Below are positions 1 to 8,469 of a stretch of DNA of 64,000 nt, piece after piece (within the stretch, counting starts at the first letter, position 1; each line of letters starts with the position of its first letter). Both the position numbers and the translations under genes were made by a program. Under the pieces are notes generated by a model, which was not told the DNA's origin, made no database searches, and saw only the letters and a list, made by a program, of their open reading frames with translations. The stretch is taken from NCBI RefSeq assembly GCF_029626145.1, contig NZ_JARUBJ010000002.1, forward strand, positions 4,127,501 to 4,191,500, written 5' to 3'. Origin of the DNA: Micromonospora sp. WMMD961 (GTDB lineage: Bacteria; Actinomycetota; Actinomycetes; Mycobacteriales; Micromonosporaceae).

Positions 1-202
1 CCGCGTACCCGCAGAGCAGCCCCGGCCCCGCGAGTTGCCGCAGCGCGCTCCACCAGGCCGCGTGCGCGCCGACGGGCAGCGCCCCGGCGGCCAGGCCGGC
101 GCAGGACAGCAGCGTGGCACCGACGCCCCCGAGCAGCCGGTACGCGACGACGGTCGGCAGTGTGCGCACCCGGGCAGGATGTCGTCCCCGACTGACCGGC
201 AC
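1..202 (-). CDS. N-terminal fragment of an integral membrane protein, possibly an MptB-like mannosyltransferase
   Basis: The reverse strand opens with a GTG at 202 and stays open to the left edge, so only about 67 residues are visible. The peptide has a short basic N-terminus (VSRGRHPARVR) followed by a hydrophobic helix at about residues 17-43 (YRLLGGVGATLLSCAGLAAGALPVG). The pattern RLLG.VG..LL...GL.AGALPV is what I remember of the first helix of polyprenol-phosphomannose-dependent alpha-1,6-mannosyltransferases of actinomycetes (MptB family), but a single helix is weak evidence. A purine-rich stretch (TCGGGGCG) precedes the start. The function is therefore tentative, while a membrane protein start is well supported. 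Confidence 0.5.
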   Translation of the reverse strand, partial: MPVSRGRHPARVRTLPTVVAYRLLGGVGATLLSCAGLAAGALPVGAHAAWWSALRQLAGPGLLCGYA

Positions 203-344
203 ACGACGCCCCGACGATCACCAGACGACGGCGTGGTGTCGCACCGGCTTCGTCGTCGGCAGCGCTCCCATGACGGCGTGGCTACGGGCATTTCGGGCAC
301 TGGTTGTTAGCGTGAGACGCGGATCCGAGGCCGTGGAGGGTGCC

Positions 345-1190
345 ATGACGGACGCCCCCGACGGCAGGCCGAGGCCCACCGACCTGTGGCGACACCGGGG
401 CATTCGCGCGCTGGTCGTCGCCCGCGACGGCAGTGTCCGCGGTTGGCGGTGGTGGGCGCGGAACTGGGATCGGCTGGTCGCCGCCCTCCAGGACGAGGCA
501 CCCGTCGGGTTGGCCGCACCGGCACCGTCCGGCCCCCTCATCGAGCAGCGCACCGCACCCAGGCAGATCGTGGTGCCCGCCCAGGGTTACGTGTATTCCT
601 TCCACATCCGTGCGACGTTTGCCTGGTCGTCCGCGGTGAGCGTGCGTGCCGAGGTGTTGAGCTGGTACGCCGACTACTTCATGCCGCAGGCGCTCCAGCG
701 GCTGACCCGGGTGGCCGCCGACGCCGCCCGTGAGTTGGCCCCGCACCGCGCGGCGGACCTGGAGAGGCACCTGCAGCAGTCGCTCGCCGAGCAGGGCCCG
801 TGGGGGTACAAGCGAGGCGACCTTGAGGTCAGCTGCGAGCCGGACGTCGCCGTCCGGCTCGACGAGCAGATCAGGCGGGCGGTTCAGCCACAGATCGATC
901 GGTTGGTCGACCTCGACTGTCGCCTTGAAGAGCACCTGCAGCGGGCGCGGTACGCCGAAGAACTCAGCCGCCGGTGGCTCGGCATCCTGGACGAACACCT
1001 CGCGGTGGCCGGTGGCGACCCGGACCTGGCCAGCGCCCGGCAGCACATGCTCAGCAGACAGCGCGATGCCGTCCGGTGGATCGACGAACTGCTGGGCCAG
1101 CGTCGCCGTCCGGAGGCGGGCCGATTCGGGTCGCCGAACGTCGCGCCCCGACAGGGTCACCCCGGCACGGGTGGCGACGTGCCGAGGTGA
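345..1190 (+). CDS. hypothetical cytoplasmic protein (281 aa)
   Basis: I do not recognise the family. ATG 345 is preceded by a good ribosome site (GGAGGG, 335-340), which makes it preferable to upstream in-frame starts. The protein has no signal peptide or membrane helix. An N-terminal Trp-rich block (residues 15-45, RGWRWWARNW) is followed by a mixed region and then a charged, largely helical C-terminal half (about 120-260), where long amphipathic helices suggest coiled-coil or oligomeric packing. The middle segment (GYVYSFHIRATFAWSS to YADYFMPQAL) faintly resembles SPFH/band-7-type proteins, a guess only. It lies 131 bp upstream of, and co-directional with, a membrane protein of unknown function, so the two may be co-transcribed. 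Confidence 0.7.
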   Translation: MTDAPDGRPRPTDLWRHRGIRALVVARDGSVRGWRWWARNWDRLVAALQDEAPVGLAAPAPSGPLIEQRTAPRQIVVPAQGYVYSFHIRATFAWSSAVSVRAEVLSWYADYFMPQALQRLTRVAADAARELAPHRAADLERHLQQSLAEQGPWGYKRGDLEVSCEPDVAVRLDEQIRRAVQPQIDRLVDLDCRLEEHLQRARYAEELSRRWLGILDEHLAVAGGDPDLASARQHMLSRQRDAVRWIDELLGQRRRPEAGRFGSPNVAPRQGHPGTGGDVPR

Positions 1191-1321
1191 GGCCACCCAC
1201 CAGCCGGCTATCGGATTTCTGTCATTCTCGTCGCCTTGATCGGCATGCGAACATCGGAATGCGAGGCTGCGCGACGCTATCCGGCACCAGATCCAAGAAA
1301 CAGCTCCAGGAAGGGCGGCTG

Positions 1322-2299
1322 ATGCGTAGGACCTGGCTGTTCTTCCGAAAGAGCCCACTTGTCGCGGTACTCACCGCAGGGATCGCGTTCACGCTCGCGG
1401 TGCTCGGTCAGGCGTTGGTGGGGCAACTGGGTCAGAACGTCGCCGACAAAGCCACCACTCAAACGACGTCGCTCCTGGCGGTTCTCATCTTCATCCTCAT
1501 CGTGGTGATCGCCATCCTCGTCTCATTACGGGGCAGCGTCGAGGAGCTGACGCGACGCGCCGGTCTCTCCATTCAGTACTACCCGCTGGATCCCGGCCAG
1601 CACTCGCCGGAGCGGGACGAGAAGGCGCGGGCCCTCTACGCGGCCGCGCGGATGGTCATCGAGTCGGCGAACGAGGACGGCGACTCCCGCATCTACGCGG
1701 TCAACTCATTCGTGGAGGTCGGCATCCAGCCGGGCGATGCCCACGTGAAGGACCACAGCCTGCGGTACCTCGAATCACTCAATCGGAAGCTCGGAAGAGT
1801 CAGCTATCACCGCATCGTGCAGCTCTCACAATTCGACATGAACCGGCTGGAGCGCCACCCCGACGAATCGATAGCGGAGCTCGTGGCGGAGAACTACCTG
1901 GCGCACTATCGGGAGATCGTTAAAGCCGGCCAGCAGGGCAAGGAAGCCGTGCTGGAGGCGGTGCTCGGCAGATACCCGACCTGTTTCGTCCTCGTTCAAA
2001 ACGCCGCAGACGGGAAATATGGTGGTCGGCTGATATGGCAGATGCACCAGCACGTCGACGGCAAGGCGCGGGAGGACGTCGTCGAGCTGACCGGCATCTA
2101 CATCATCAACGACCCCGACGGCATCTTCATCGGCACCTTCGTGCGATGGTTCAACGACCTCCGGGCGGCGCAACGGCCACGCCGACATCTGACCCTCGCA
2201 AACCTCAACGGCACCGCGCCGGTAGAAACCACGACAGCTGCTCCCGTCAGCCCTCGCCAGCGCCAGCCCTGGTGGAACCTCCGTCAGAGCCAACGCTGA
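1322..2299 (+). CDS. hypothetical membrane protein with two N-terminal helices and a cytoplasmic domain (325 aa)
   Basis: ATG 1322 follows a ribosome site AGGAAGG (1308-1314). Two hydrophobic segments, at about residues 12-34 and 49-68, form an N-terminal hairpin. The remaining 250 residues are hydrophilic and probably cytoplasmic. They contain a conserved-looking block (RIYAVNSFVEVG, then SLRYLESLNRKLGRVSYHRIVQLSQFDMNRL) and end in a hydrophobic strand pattern (GIYIINDPDGIFIGTFVRWF) and a Pro/Arg tail. The layout resembles membrane-tethered sensor or nuclease-like proteins, but I recognise no catalytic motif and name no function. Base composition is noticeably less GC-rich than its neighbours, which may indicate later acquisition. 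Confidence 0.75.
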   Translation: MRRTWLFFRKSPLVAVLTAGIAFTLAVLGQALVGQLGQNVADKATTQTTSLLAVLIFILIVVIAILVSLRGSVEELTRRAGLSIQYYPLDPGQHSPERDEKARALYAAARMVIESANEDGDSRIYAVNSFVEVGIQPGDAHVKDHSLRYLESLNRKLGRVSYHRIVQLSQFDMNRLERHPDESIAELVAENYLAHYREIVKAGQQGKEAVLEAVLGRYPTCFVLVQNAADGKYGGRLIWQMHQHVDGKAREDVVELTGIYIINDPDGIFIGTFVRWFNDLRAAQRPRRHLTLANLNGTAPVETTTAAPVSPRQRQPWWNLRQSQR

Positions 2300-2432
2300 G
2301 GCCTCAAGCGCACGCAGGGTCAGCAGCTCACCCACGCACTGCTCAGCGTCGAACGCCGCCGGCACTACCCGGGCTTCGCAGCTTCGCCGCCCGCAGCGGC
2401 ATCAATTGACCGCGCGGGCTCTAACGCATCGG

Positions 2433-2702
2433 TCAGATGTTGGGATATGCGTCCTCGATGCGTTCCGCTTGGACGTACGTAAGGAAGTCCGCCTGTTCGC
2501 TGTGACCCAGTGCCTCGAATGTCAGCCGGCTCAGCTGGCCGAGCCTGGCGGCGGCATCATCGTCGGAGTGCGCCCGGTCGACCAGCTCAAACACCGCCTT
2601 GCCCCGGTACGGGCCGCCGCTCGCAGCAAGGTCCGTCAAGTCCTCGTTGGTCATCTGCTTCACCGGCGGCACCGGAAGGTTGGGCGGAGGCGGCGCGGTC
2701 AT
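2433..2702 (-). CDS. small hypothetical protein (89 aa)
   Basis: ATG at 2702 is preceded by GGAG eight bases upstream on the reverse strand. The protein begins with a Pro-rich stretch (PPPPNLPVPPVKQMT) and continues as an acidic helical domain (DLTDLAASGGPYRGKAVFELVDRAHSDDDAAARLGQLSRL). No signal peptide or membrane segment is visible, and I know no family name. It stands alone between a converging membrane-protein gene and a long hairpin at 2844-2904. Codon usage looks normal (third positions G/C), which argues that it is a real gene despite its size. Confidence 0.6.
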   Translation of the reverse strand: MTAPPPPNLPVPPVKQMTNEDLTDLAASGGPYRGKAVFELVDRAHSDDDAAARLGQLSRLTFEALGHSEQADFLTYVQAERIEDAYPNI

Positions 2703-2843
2703 GGATCAACTCCGAAGAGGTTCCTCCTGGTGTGCGCTCTGACGAACGGCACGAGGCGCCCCCCCGGTCGCGGAAGCCCGGTGTCGCTCCCCCGTTCAAC
2801 AACCGGGGCGATCTCGGTGGCCCAGCTCGGTCCGGCAGGCGGT

Positions 2844-2904
2844 GATCGTTGGCAGCTGAGCAGTTCGGTGCGCGGCGTGTCGAACTGCTCAGCTGCCAAC
2901 GATC
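2844..2904. terminator. perfect 24-bp inverted repeat downstream of the ABC exporter operon
   Basis: Arms 2844-2867 and 2881-2904 are perfectly complementary over 24 bp with a 13-base loop. The repeat starts 12 bases past the permease stop on the reverse strand, where a terminator is expected. The stem is unusually long, only moderately GC-rich and lacks a T-run, so it could also be a fixed remnant of a small mobile element. Confidence 0.75.
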
Positions 2905-2915
2905 AAGGGAAACCC

Positions 2916-4541
2916 TCAGCTTGGGACGTCGCGGTGGCGGAAGGCCGTCACTCCTGCGGCGAGGAGGGCCGCGGCGACCGCCGTCAGCACGACCAGGGGC
3001 AGCGCCGCCGGGTCGACCGCGGGCACGGACGGCACGTGGGTGTACGGCGACAGGTCGAGCGCGGCCTGGGGCAGCTCCAGCACCGCCCCGAGTTGCCCGA
3101 GCAGCAGGAAGACCAGCAGGACCGTCCAGGACAGCACCACCGACCAGCGGGGCAGCAGCCCGAACAGGGTGGTCACCACTCCGGCCACCACGAGCAGGGC
3201 GGGGAGGCGCAGCAGCGCGGCCCCGCCCAGGTCGACGGCCTGGCCGAACGGGTCGTCGGTGACCAGGCCGTAGCCGAGCCCGGTGGTCAGGCCGGCGAGC
3301 AGCAGCAGCGCGGCCGCGCCGAGGGTCGCGGCGAGCACCTGGGTGCCGAGCCAGCGGGTACGGCTGACCGCGGTGGCGAGCGCGGCTTCCAGGACGCCGT
3401 CGGTTTCGTCGCCGCGTACCCGAAGGAGGGCCTGCACCACGTACGCGCCGATGGTCAGCGCGAAGAGCCCGAGCATCGCGGCCAGGTACGCGTCGACCAG
3501 AACCCCGCCCCCGCCCATCGCGTTGATGGCTTCGGCGGCTGCCGGGTTGGCGTCGATCATGGCGTTGAACTCGTCGGCGGCGATGCCCATGGAGAACCCG
3601 AGCACGGCCACCCCGACCGCCCAGCCGAGCAGCGTGCCGCGCTGCATGCGCCAGGCCAGCCCGGCGGGGCTGAGCAGTCGTGGCGCGGCAGTAGCCGGTC
3701 CGCGTCGGGGCGCGACCAGCCCGGCGCCCTGGTCGCGTCGCTCGGCGAGGGCGTACGCCACCGCCACTCCGGCGAGCAGCAGCGCGACCGGGAGGGCGAG
3801 GACCCACCACCGTTCGCCCTCGAAGGCCCGCACCTGGTTGCCCCAGCCGAGCGGGGAGATCCATGACGGCCAGGCGCTCTGCACCCGGGTGCCGTCGGCG
3901 CTCTGCTCGCCGAGCACGTCACCGGCGGCGCGCAGCACGAAGGAGACCCCGACGGTGGCGGCGGCGAGCGCGTTGGCGCCCCGGGAGGTGACGGAGAGCT
4001 GGGCGGTGACCGCGGCGATCGCGGTGAAGGCGACCCCGACACCGCCGATCGCGGCGGCGGCCGCGACGGAACCGGCCAACGGCAGGCCGGCACCGACCAG
4101 GGCGAGCGCGAGCAGGGCGACGGCGACCACGTTCGCGGCGACGATGACGAGCAGCGCGGCGGTGAGCGGCGCGTACCGGCCGACGACGGAGGCGCCGAGC
4201 AACTCCGCCCGGCCGGTCTCCTCGTTCTGCCGGGTGTGCCGGGTCACCGCGAAGGTGCTCAGCAGGGCGACGATCAGGGCCAGCGTCACGTACGTCTCGG
4301 CGACGACCACCGCACCGAGGTCGGTGCCGGCGATGGGGCCGTTGAAGGCGCGGGCGACGAGGCTGGACGCCGAGGTGGTGGCGTAGACCTGACGGGCCGC
4401 CTGGTCCGGGTAGATGCCGGCGACGCTGGCCGCGAGGGCGTAGCCGAGCAGCGGTGTGCCGAGGACCCAGATGGCGAGGCGGACCCGGTCGCGGCGCAGC
4501 ACGAGCCGGGCCAGCAGGGCCGTGCCGGTGAGGGCGCTCAC
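2916..4541 (-). CDS. ABC-2 type exporter permease (541 aa)
   Basis: Polytopic inner-membrane protein with about twelve hydrophobic segments in two similar halves, the arrangement of tetronasin-type ABC-2 exporters. It starts GTG 4541, overlapping the stop of the ATPase gene (GTGA), so the two are translationally coupled and should form one export complex. The first half has a large loop containing TTSASSLVARAFNGPIAGTDLG, and the second starts near PAGLAWRMQRGTLLGW. Substrate cannot be read from sequence; relatives export drugs or antibiotics. Expression is probably controlled by the divergent TetR-type gene at 5637 through the operator in the shared promoter region. Confidence 0.9.
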   Translation of the reverse strand: MSALTGTALLARLVLRRDRVRLAIWVLGTPLLGYALAASVAGIYPDQAARQVYATTSASSLVARAFNGPIAGTDLGAVVVAETYVTLALIVALLSTFAVTRHTRQNEETGRAELLGASVVGRYAPLTAALLVIVAANVVAVALLALALVGAGLPLAGSVAAAAAIGGVGVAFTAIAAVTAQLSVTSRGANALAAATVGVSFVLRAAGDVLGEQSADGTRVQSAWPSWISPLGWGNQVRAFEGERWWVLALPVALLLAGVAVAYALAERRDQGAGLVAPRRGPATAAPRLLSPAGLAWRMQRGTLLGWAVGVAVLGFSMGIAADEFNAMIDANPAAAEAINAMGGGGVLVDAYLAAMLGLFALTIGAYVVQALLRVRGDETDGVLEAALATAVSRTRWLGTQVLAATLGAAALLLLAGLTTGLGYGLVTDDPFGQAVDLGGAALLRLPALLVVAGVVTTLFGLLPRWSVVLSWTVLLVFLLLGQLGAVLELPQAALDLSPYTHVPSVPAVDPAALPLVVLTAVAAALLAAGVTAFRHRDVPS

Positions 4542-5527
4542 CGGGCACCTGCCTGCGGTGCGTCAGCCTGCGAGCTGGCGTCCGAGGCACCGGCGGCCGG
4601 AGCACCGGCAGCCGACCCAGCACCATCAGCCGGACCAGCACCGGCGGGGTCGTCGCCGTAGTGGCGCAGGAACAGCTGCTCCAGGGTGGGCGGGGTGCTG
4701 GTCAGGGCACGTACGCCGAAGCGGACGAGCTGACCGAGCAGCGCGTCGAGGTGGGCCGGCTCGACCTCCAGGTGGGTACGCCCGTCGACCTCGTGCACGT
4801 CGTGCACACCGGGCAGCGCGTCCAGGCCACTGACCGGGCGGGCGGTCTCCACGGTGACCGCCGTGCGGGTGAGGTGGCGCAACTCGGTGAGGGTGCCGGA
4901 CTCGACGGTGCGGCCCTCGCGGATGATGCTGACCCGGTCGCAGAGCGCCTCGACCTCGGCGAGCACGTGGCTGGAGAGCAGCACTGTGGCACCGGCCTGC
5001 TTGACCCGTCGGACCTCGTCCTGGAACACCGCCTCCATGAGGGGGTCGAGGCCCGACGTGGGCTCGTCGAGCACGTACAACTCCACCGGGGAGGCGAAGG
5101 CGGCGACGATGGCCACCTTCTGCCGGTTGCCCTTGGAGTACGTGCGGCAGCGGCGGGTCGGGTCCAGGTCGAAGCGGTGCAGCAGCTCGTCGCGGCGACG
5201 CCGGTCGAGGCCGCCGCGCAGCCGACCGAGCAGGTCGATGGCTTCTCCGCCGGTGAGGTTGGGCCAGAGGCTGACGTCGCCCGGCACGTACGCCAGTCGG
5301 CGGTGCAGCCGGACCGCGTCGCGCCACGGGTCGGCGTCGAGCACCTGGGCGTCTCCGGAGTCGCGACGGAGCAGCCCGAGCAGGATGCGGATGGTGGTGG
5401 ACTTGCCGGAGCCGTTGGGCCCGAGGAAGCCGTGCACCTCCCCCTGCTCGACCCGCAGATCCAGCCCGTCGAGTGCCCGGATGGCACCGAACGTCTTGAC
5501 CAGGTTGCCGATCGAGATGACGGGCAT
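4538..5527 (-). CDS. ABC transporter ATP-binding protein, exporter type (329 aa)
   Basis: Nucleotide-binding subunit energising the coupled permease. Visible motifs: Walker A GPNGSGKST (about residues 36-44), signature YSKGNRQK (an SKGN variant typical of DrrA/CcmA-like exporters), Walker B and D-loop LYVLDEPTSGLDP, and an H-loop SSHVLAEVE. After the roughly 300-residue core a low-complexity Ala/Gly/Pro/Ser tail runs to the stop and encodes the 3-prime overlap with the permease gene. ATG 5527 has a strong ribosome site (GGAGGGG). It is the first gene of the operon, directly behind the promoter described at 5563-5592. Confidence 0.93.
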   Translation of the reverse strand: MPVISIGNLVKTFGAIRALDGLDLRVEQGEVHGFLGPNGSGKSTTIRILLGLLRRDSGDAQVLDADPWRDAVRLHRRLAYVPGDVSLWPNLTGGEAIDLLGRLRGGLDRRRRDELLHRFDLDPTRRCRTYSKGNRQKVAIVAAFASPVELYVLDEPTSGLDPLMEAVFQDEVRRVKQAGATVLLSSHVLAEVEALCDRVSIIREGRTVESGTLTELRHLTRTAVTVETARPVSGLDALPGVHDVHEVDGRTHLEVEPAHLDALLGQLVRFGVRALTSTPPTLEQLFLRHYGDDPAGAGPADGAGSAAGAPAAGASDASSQADAPQAGAR

Positions 5528-5562
5528 CGCCCCTCCTGCCGTTGGCTGCGTCGACCGCCCCC

Positions 5563-5592
5563 ACTGTACTGACCGATGGTTAGTCGAATCAA
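5563..5592 (-). promoter_or_regulatory. promoter of the ABC exporter operon with a TetR-type operator in the spacer
   Basis: Reading leftward, a -35 TTGATT (complement of 5587-5592) and a -10 TACAGT (complement of 5563-5568) are separated by 18 bp. The spacer contains the near-palindrome CTGACC-GAT-GGTTAG (5569-5583, five of six positions matched between arms). A repressor bound there would occlude polymerase, and the neighbouring TetR gene is the obvious candidate. Confidence 0.6.
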
Positions 5593-5636
5593 CGCCGATC
5601 GTGCCTACCGGTCAGGACGTCGCTAGGCTGGCCGGC

Positions 5637-6548
5637 ATGACCGCCGATCCCCCGGACGACACCCGGACCCGGATCCTGCGCGCCGCGCTCGACCTGTTCG
5701 CCGAGCACGGTTACCAACGCACGTCGCTGCGGCAGATCGGCGAGCGGTTACGGCTGACCAAGGCCGCGATCCTGTACCACTTCCCGGCCAAGGAACACCT
5801 GCTCGCCGCCCTGGTCGAGCCGCTGGTGGCCGACCTGGAGGCGTTGCTCGACAGCGCGCAGACGCAGCCCACCGAGCAAGCGCGGTGGACGGTGCTGGAG
5901 GGCTGGGTGGACGTCATGCTCGCCCATCGCCGGCCGCTCGGCATGCTCTTCCACGACATCGCGTTGGTCGGTCGCGGCGACACGTACCACCGGCTGATGG
6001 AGGTCGCCATGCGGGCCAACGACCTCATCGCCGGGCCGGACGCCGGGTGCCGGGAGCGGGTCCGCGCGGTGCAGGCGGTGGCCGCCTGCAGCGATCCGAT
6101 CGTCTTCTTCACCGACGTGTCCGACGAGGCGCTCCGCGCCGACATGCTCGACGGCGTACGCCGGCTGCTGGCCCCGCTGCCCGCGGACGGCGCAGCTGGG
6201 ACACGCCCGGACGGCACAGCCCCGCTGCCCGCCGACGCCGGCCCGGCCGCGAACCCCGCAGCCACGCCACGCCCGACCACGACGATCCCGCCGCCCACAC
6301 GCGTCACCTCCGCGCGCACGACGGCGAGGCAACCGGCCCCGGGGGGCGCGACCCCGACGACGCCATCGGGCTCGGTCAGCGCAGCGGCGAGCCCGCGCCG
6401 ACGGCCGGGGCGACCGCCGGCGCTGGGTCGGGAGCAGGTGGAGGCGGCCCGGCGGATGCACGCGGCGGGCACCCACTCGGTGGATGCCATCGCCGCGACG
6501 CTGGGTGTCTCGCGGGCCACCGTCTACCGACACCTCGGCCCGGAATAA
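5637..6548 (+). CDS. TetR-family regulator with an extra C-terminal resolvase-like HTH (303 aa)
   Basis: Residues 8-55 form a classical TetR helix-turn-helix (TRTRILRAALDLFAEHGY, then TSLRQIGERLRLTKAAILYHF). Residues 60-185 form a helical ligand-binding domain. A Pro/Thr/Ala-rich linker (about 190-255) then joins a second DNA-binding module (GRPPALGREQVEAARRMHAAG, then IAATLGVSRATVYRHL) that looks like the Hin/resolvase HTH_7 fold. All this lies in one uninterrupted frame. TetR proteins usually end near 200 residues, so the C-terminal 100 residues are an added domain. It is divergent from the ABC exporter genes and probably represses them. TAGGCT (5624-5629) seven bases before the ATG suggests a nearly leaderless transcript. 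Confidence 0.88.
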   Translation: MTADPPDDTRTRILRAALDLFAEHGYQRTSLRQIGERLRLTKAAILYHFPAKEHLLAALVEPLVADLEALLDSAQTQPTEQARWTVLEGWVDVMLAHRRPLGMLFHDIALVGRGDTYHRLMEVAMRANDLIAGPDAGCRERVRAVQAVAACSDPIVFFTDVSDEALRADMLDGVRRLLAPLPADGAAGTRPDGTAPLPADAGPAANPAATPRPTTTIPPPTRVTSARTTARQPAPGGATPTTPSGSVSAAASPRRRPGRPPALGREQVEAARRMHAAGTHSVDAIAATLGVSRATVYRHLGPE

Positions 6549-6593
6549 TGAGACAGTTTTAGCGACGGTTTCGAGACGGTTGTGAGCGGATGC

Positions 6594-8372
6594 TCAGGCC
6601 GCCAGTGTGGCGTAGCGGCCGTTGCGGTTCAGCAGGCTGTCATGGGTGCCGGCCTCGACGATCCGGCCGTGGTCGAGCACCGCGATCTGGTCGGCGTCGC
6701 GGACGGTGGAGAGCCGGTGCGCAATGGTGATGGTGGTCCGGCCCTCGGCCAGCACGTCGAACGCGCGTTGCACGGCCCGTTCGGTCTCGGTGTCCAGCGC
6801 GCTGGTGGCCTCGTCGAGGACCAGGATGCGCGGGTCGCGCAGCAACGTGCGGGCGATGGCGAGGCGCTGTTTCTCGCCTCCCGAGAAGCGGTGCCCGCGT
6901 GAGCCGACCATCGTGTCGTAGCCGTCGGGGAGGCCGGCGATCAGGTCGTGGATCTGGGCCGCGCGGGCGGCGTCCTCGATCTCGGTGTTGGTGGCGTCCG
7001 GCCGGGCGTAGCGCAGGTTCTCCCGGACGGTGGTGTGCAGCAGGTACGTCTCCTGGCTGACCACGCCGACGATCGCGGCCAGGTCGGCCAGGCGCAGGTC
7101 GCGCAGGTCGACGCCGTCGACGGTGATCCGGCCTGCGGTCGGATCGTGCAGTCGGCTGACCAGCCCGGCGAGCGTGCTCTTGCCGGAGCCGGTCTCGCCG
7201 ACCAGGGCGAGGCTGGTGCCGGCGGGCACGTCCAGTGTGATCCCGGCGAGCGCGGCGGTGTCGCTGCCCGGGTAGCCGAAGGTGACGTCCTCCAGGCGCA
7301 GGTGGCCGCGCACCCGGGCGGGGTCGAGGCGGACCGGTTCGGCGGGGTCGGCCACGTCGACCGGCAGGTCCAGGTATTCGAAGATCCGGGCGAACAGCGC
7401 CAGCGACGCGGTGAGCGAGACACCCACGTTGAGCAGGCCCATCAGCGGCCGGAACAGGCCACCCTGCAGGGCGGTGAAGGCGACCAGGGTGCCGATGCTG
7501 AGCGTGCCGGCGGTGCCGGGGAGCCCGGCGGCGAGGTAGATGACCGCCGGTACGGCGGCGAAGATGATGCTCATCGAGGCCATCCGCCAGCGGCCGGCCA
7601 GCTCGCTGCGCAGTTCCAGGTCGACCAGTCGGGCCGAGGAGGCGGTGAACCGCTCGATGAGCGCAGGGCCGGTGCCGAGGGTCTTGGCCAGCTGCACACC
7701 GCTGATCGAGAGTCCTTCCTCGACGGTGACGTTGAGGTCGGCGAGTTCGCGTTGCCGCTGGGCGGTGATCTCCCGGCGCATCCGGGCGACCCGGCGGGTC
7801 AGCCAGACGGCGGGCGGCAGCACCACGAGCGAGACCAGGGAGAGTTGCCAGGAGAGGGCGACCATGGCGACGGCGGTGGCGACCACTGTGGTGAGGTTGG
7901 ACGCGACGGCGGTGGCGGTGGAGGTGACCACCGACTGCATGCCGCCGATGTCGTTGGTGATGCGGGACTGCACCTCGCCGGTGCGGGTACGGGTGAAGAA
8001 GCCCAGCGACTGGCGTTGGAGGTGGCTGAAGACGTCGGTGCGCAGCCGGTGCATGACGTGCTGGCCGACCTGGGTGGAGATCCAGGTCTGCACGACGCCG
8101 AGGGCGGAGGTCACCGCGGCCACGGCGACCATGCCGAGGACCAGCCAGACCAGCAGGGTCACGTCGCCCTGCGGCAGCGCCCGGTCGATGACGGCGCGCA
8201 GCAGGAACGGGCTGGCCATCGCGACGATCGAGGAGAGCACGATGATCGCGGTGACGGCGGCGAGCGCGGGTCGGTGGGGATTGAACAGACGGCCGATGCG
8301 ACGCAGCGACACCTGTCGGGCCTGTGCCTTCTCTTCGGCGCTGACGGTGCGGCGGCCACGGTCGCGGCCCAT
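6594..8372 (-). CDS. ABC exporter, fused membrane and ATPase domains (592 aa)
   Basis: Half-transporter of the MsbA/LmrA type: six transmembrane helices in residues about 30-310, then an ATPase domain with Walker A VGETGSGKSTLAG, signature FSGGEKQRLAIART, Walker B ILVLDEATSALD and H-loop IAHRLSTV. It should homodimerise and export lipids or drugs. I chose ATG 8372 (MGRDRGRR) rather than the upstream in-frame ATG at 8450, because the extra 26 residues would span the MarR-type operator 8418-8430 and a TAATAT -10 element. The gene is divergent from the MarR regulator at 8470, which probably controls it. Confidence 0.9.
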   Translation of the reverse strand: MGRDRGRRTVSAEEKAQARQVSLRRIGRLFNPHRPALAAVTAIIVLSSIVAMASPFLLRAVIDRALPQGDVTLLVWLVLGMVAVAAVTSALGVVQTWISTQVGQHVMHRLRTDVFSHLQRQSLGFFTRTRTGEVQSRITNDIGGMQSVVTSTATAVASNLTTVVATAVAMVALSWQLSLVSLVVLPPAVWLTRRVARMRREITAQRQRELADLNVTVEEGLSISGVQLAKTLGTGPALIERFTASSARLVDLELRSELAGRWRMASMSIIFAAVPAVIYLAAGLPGTAGTLSIGTLVAFTALQGGLFRPLMGLLNVGVSLTASLALFARIFEYLDLPVDVADPAEPVRLDPARVRGHLRLEDVTFGYPGSDTAALAGITLDVPAGTSLALVGETGSGKSTLAGLVSRLHDPTAGRITVDGVDLRDLRLADLAAIVGVVSQETYLLHTTVRENLRYARPDATNTEIEDAARAAQIHDLIAGLPDGYDTMVGSRGHRFSGGEKQRLAIARTLLRDPRILVLDEATSALDTETERAVQRAFDVLAEGRTTITIAHRLSTVRDADQIAVLDHGRIVEAGTHDSLLNRNGRYATLAA

Positions 8373-8410
8373 GGGGGTGGGTTCCAAGGAAAACTGCCCT
8401 TCGATCGGGG

Positions 8411-8430
8411 ATATTACTGAGGTTACCTCA
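8411..8430. promoter_or_regulatory. MarR-type operator overlapping a -10 element in the divergent promoter region
   Basis: TGAGGT-T-ACCTCA (8418-8430) is a perfect 13-bp palindrome. It abuts ATATTA (8411-8416), which reads TAATAT on the reverse strand as a -10 for the ABC exporter gene. Position between the two divergent genes indicates repression of the exporter, and probably autoregulation, by the MarR protein. Confidence 0.65.
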
Positions 8431-8469
8431 ACATGAGGGAACAACCGCATCTGCTGCTACGGTATTCCG

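Noticed and set aside
2699..2899. Reverse frame of 66 codons across the 24-bp palindrome
   Set aside because: It runs through the hairpin, overlaps the start of the 89-residue gene and has no ribosome site.
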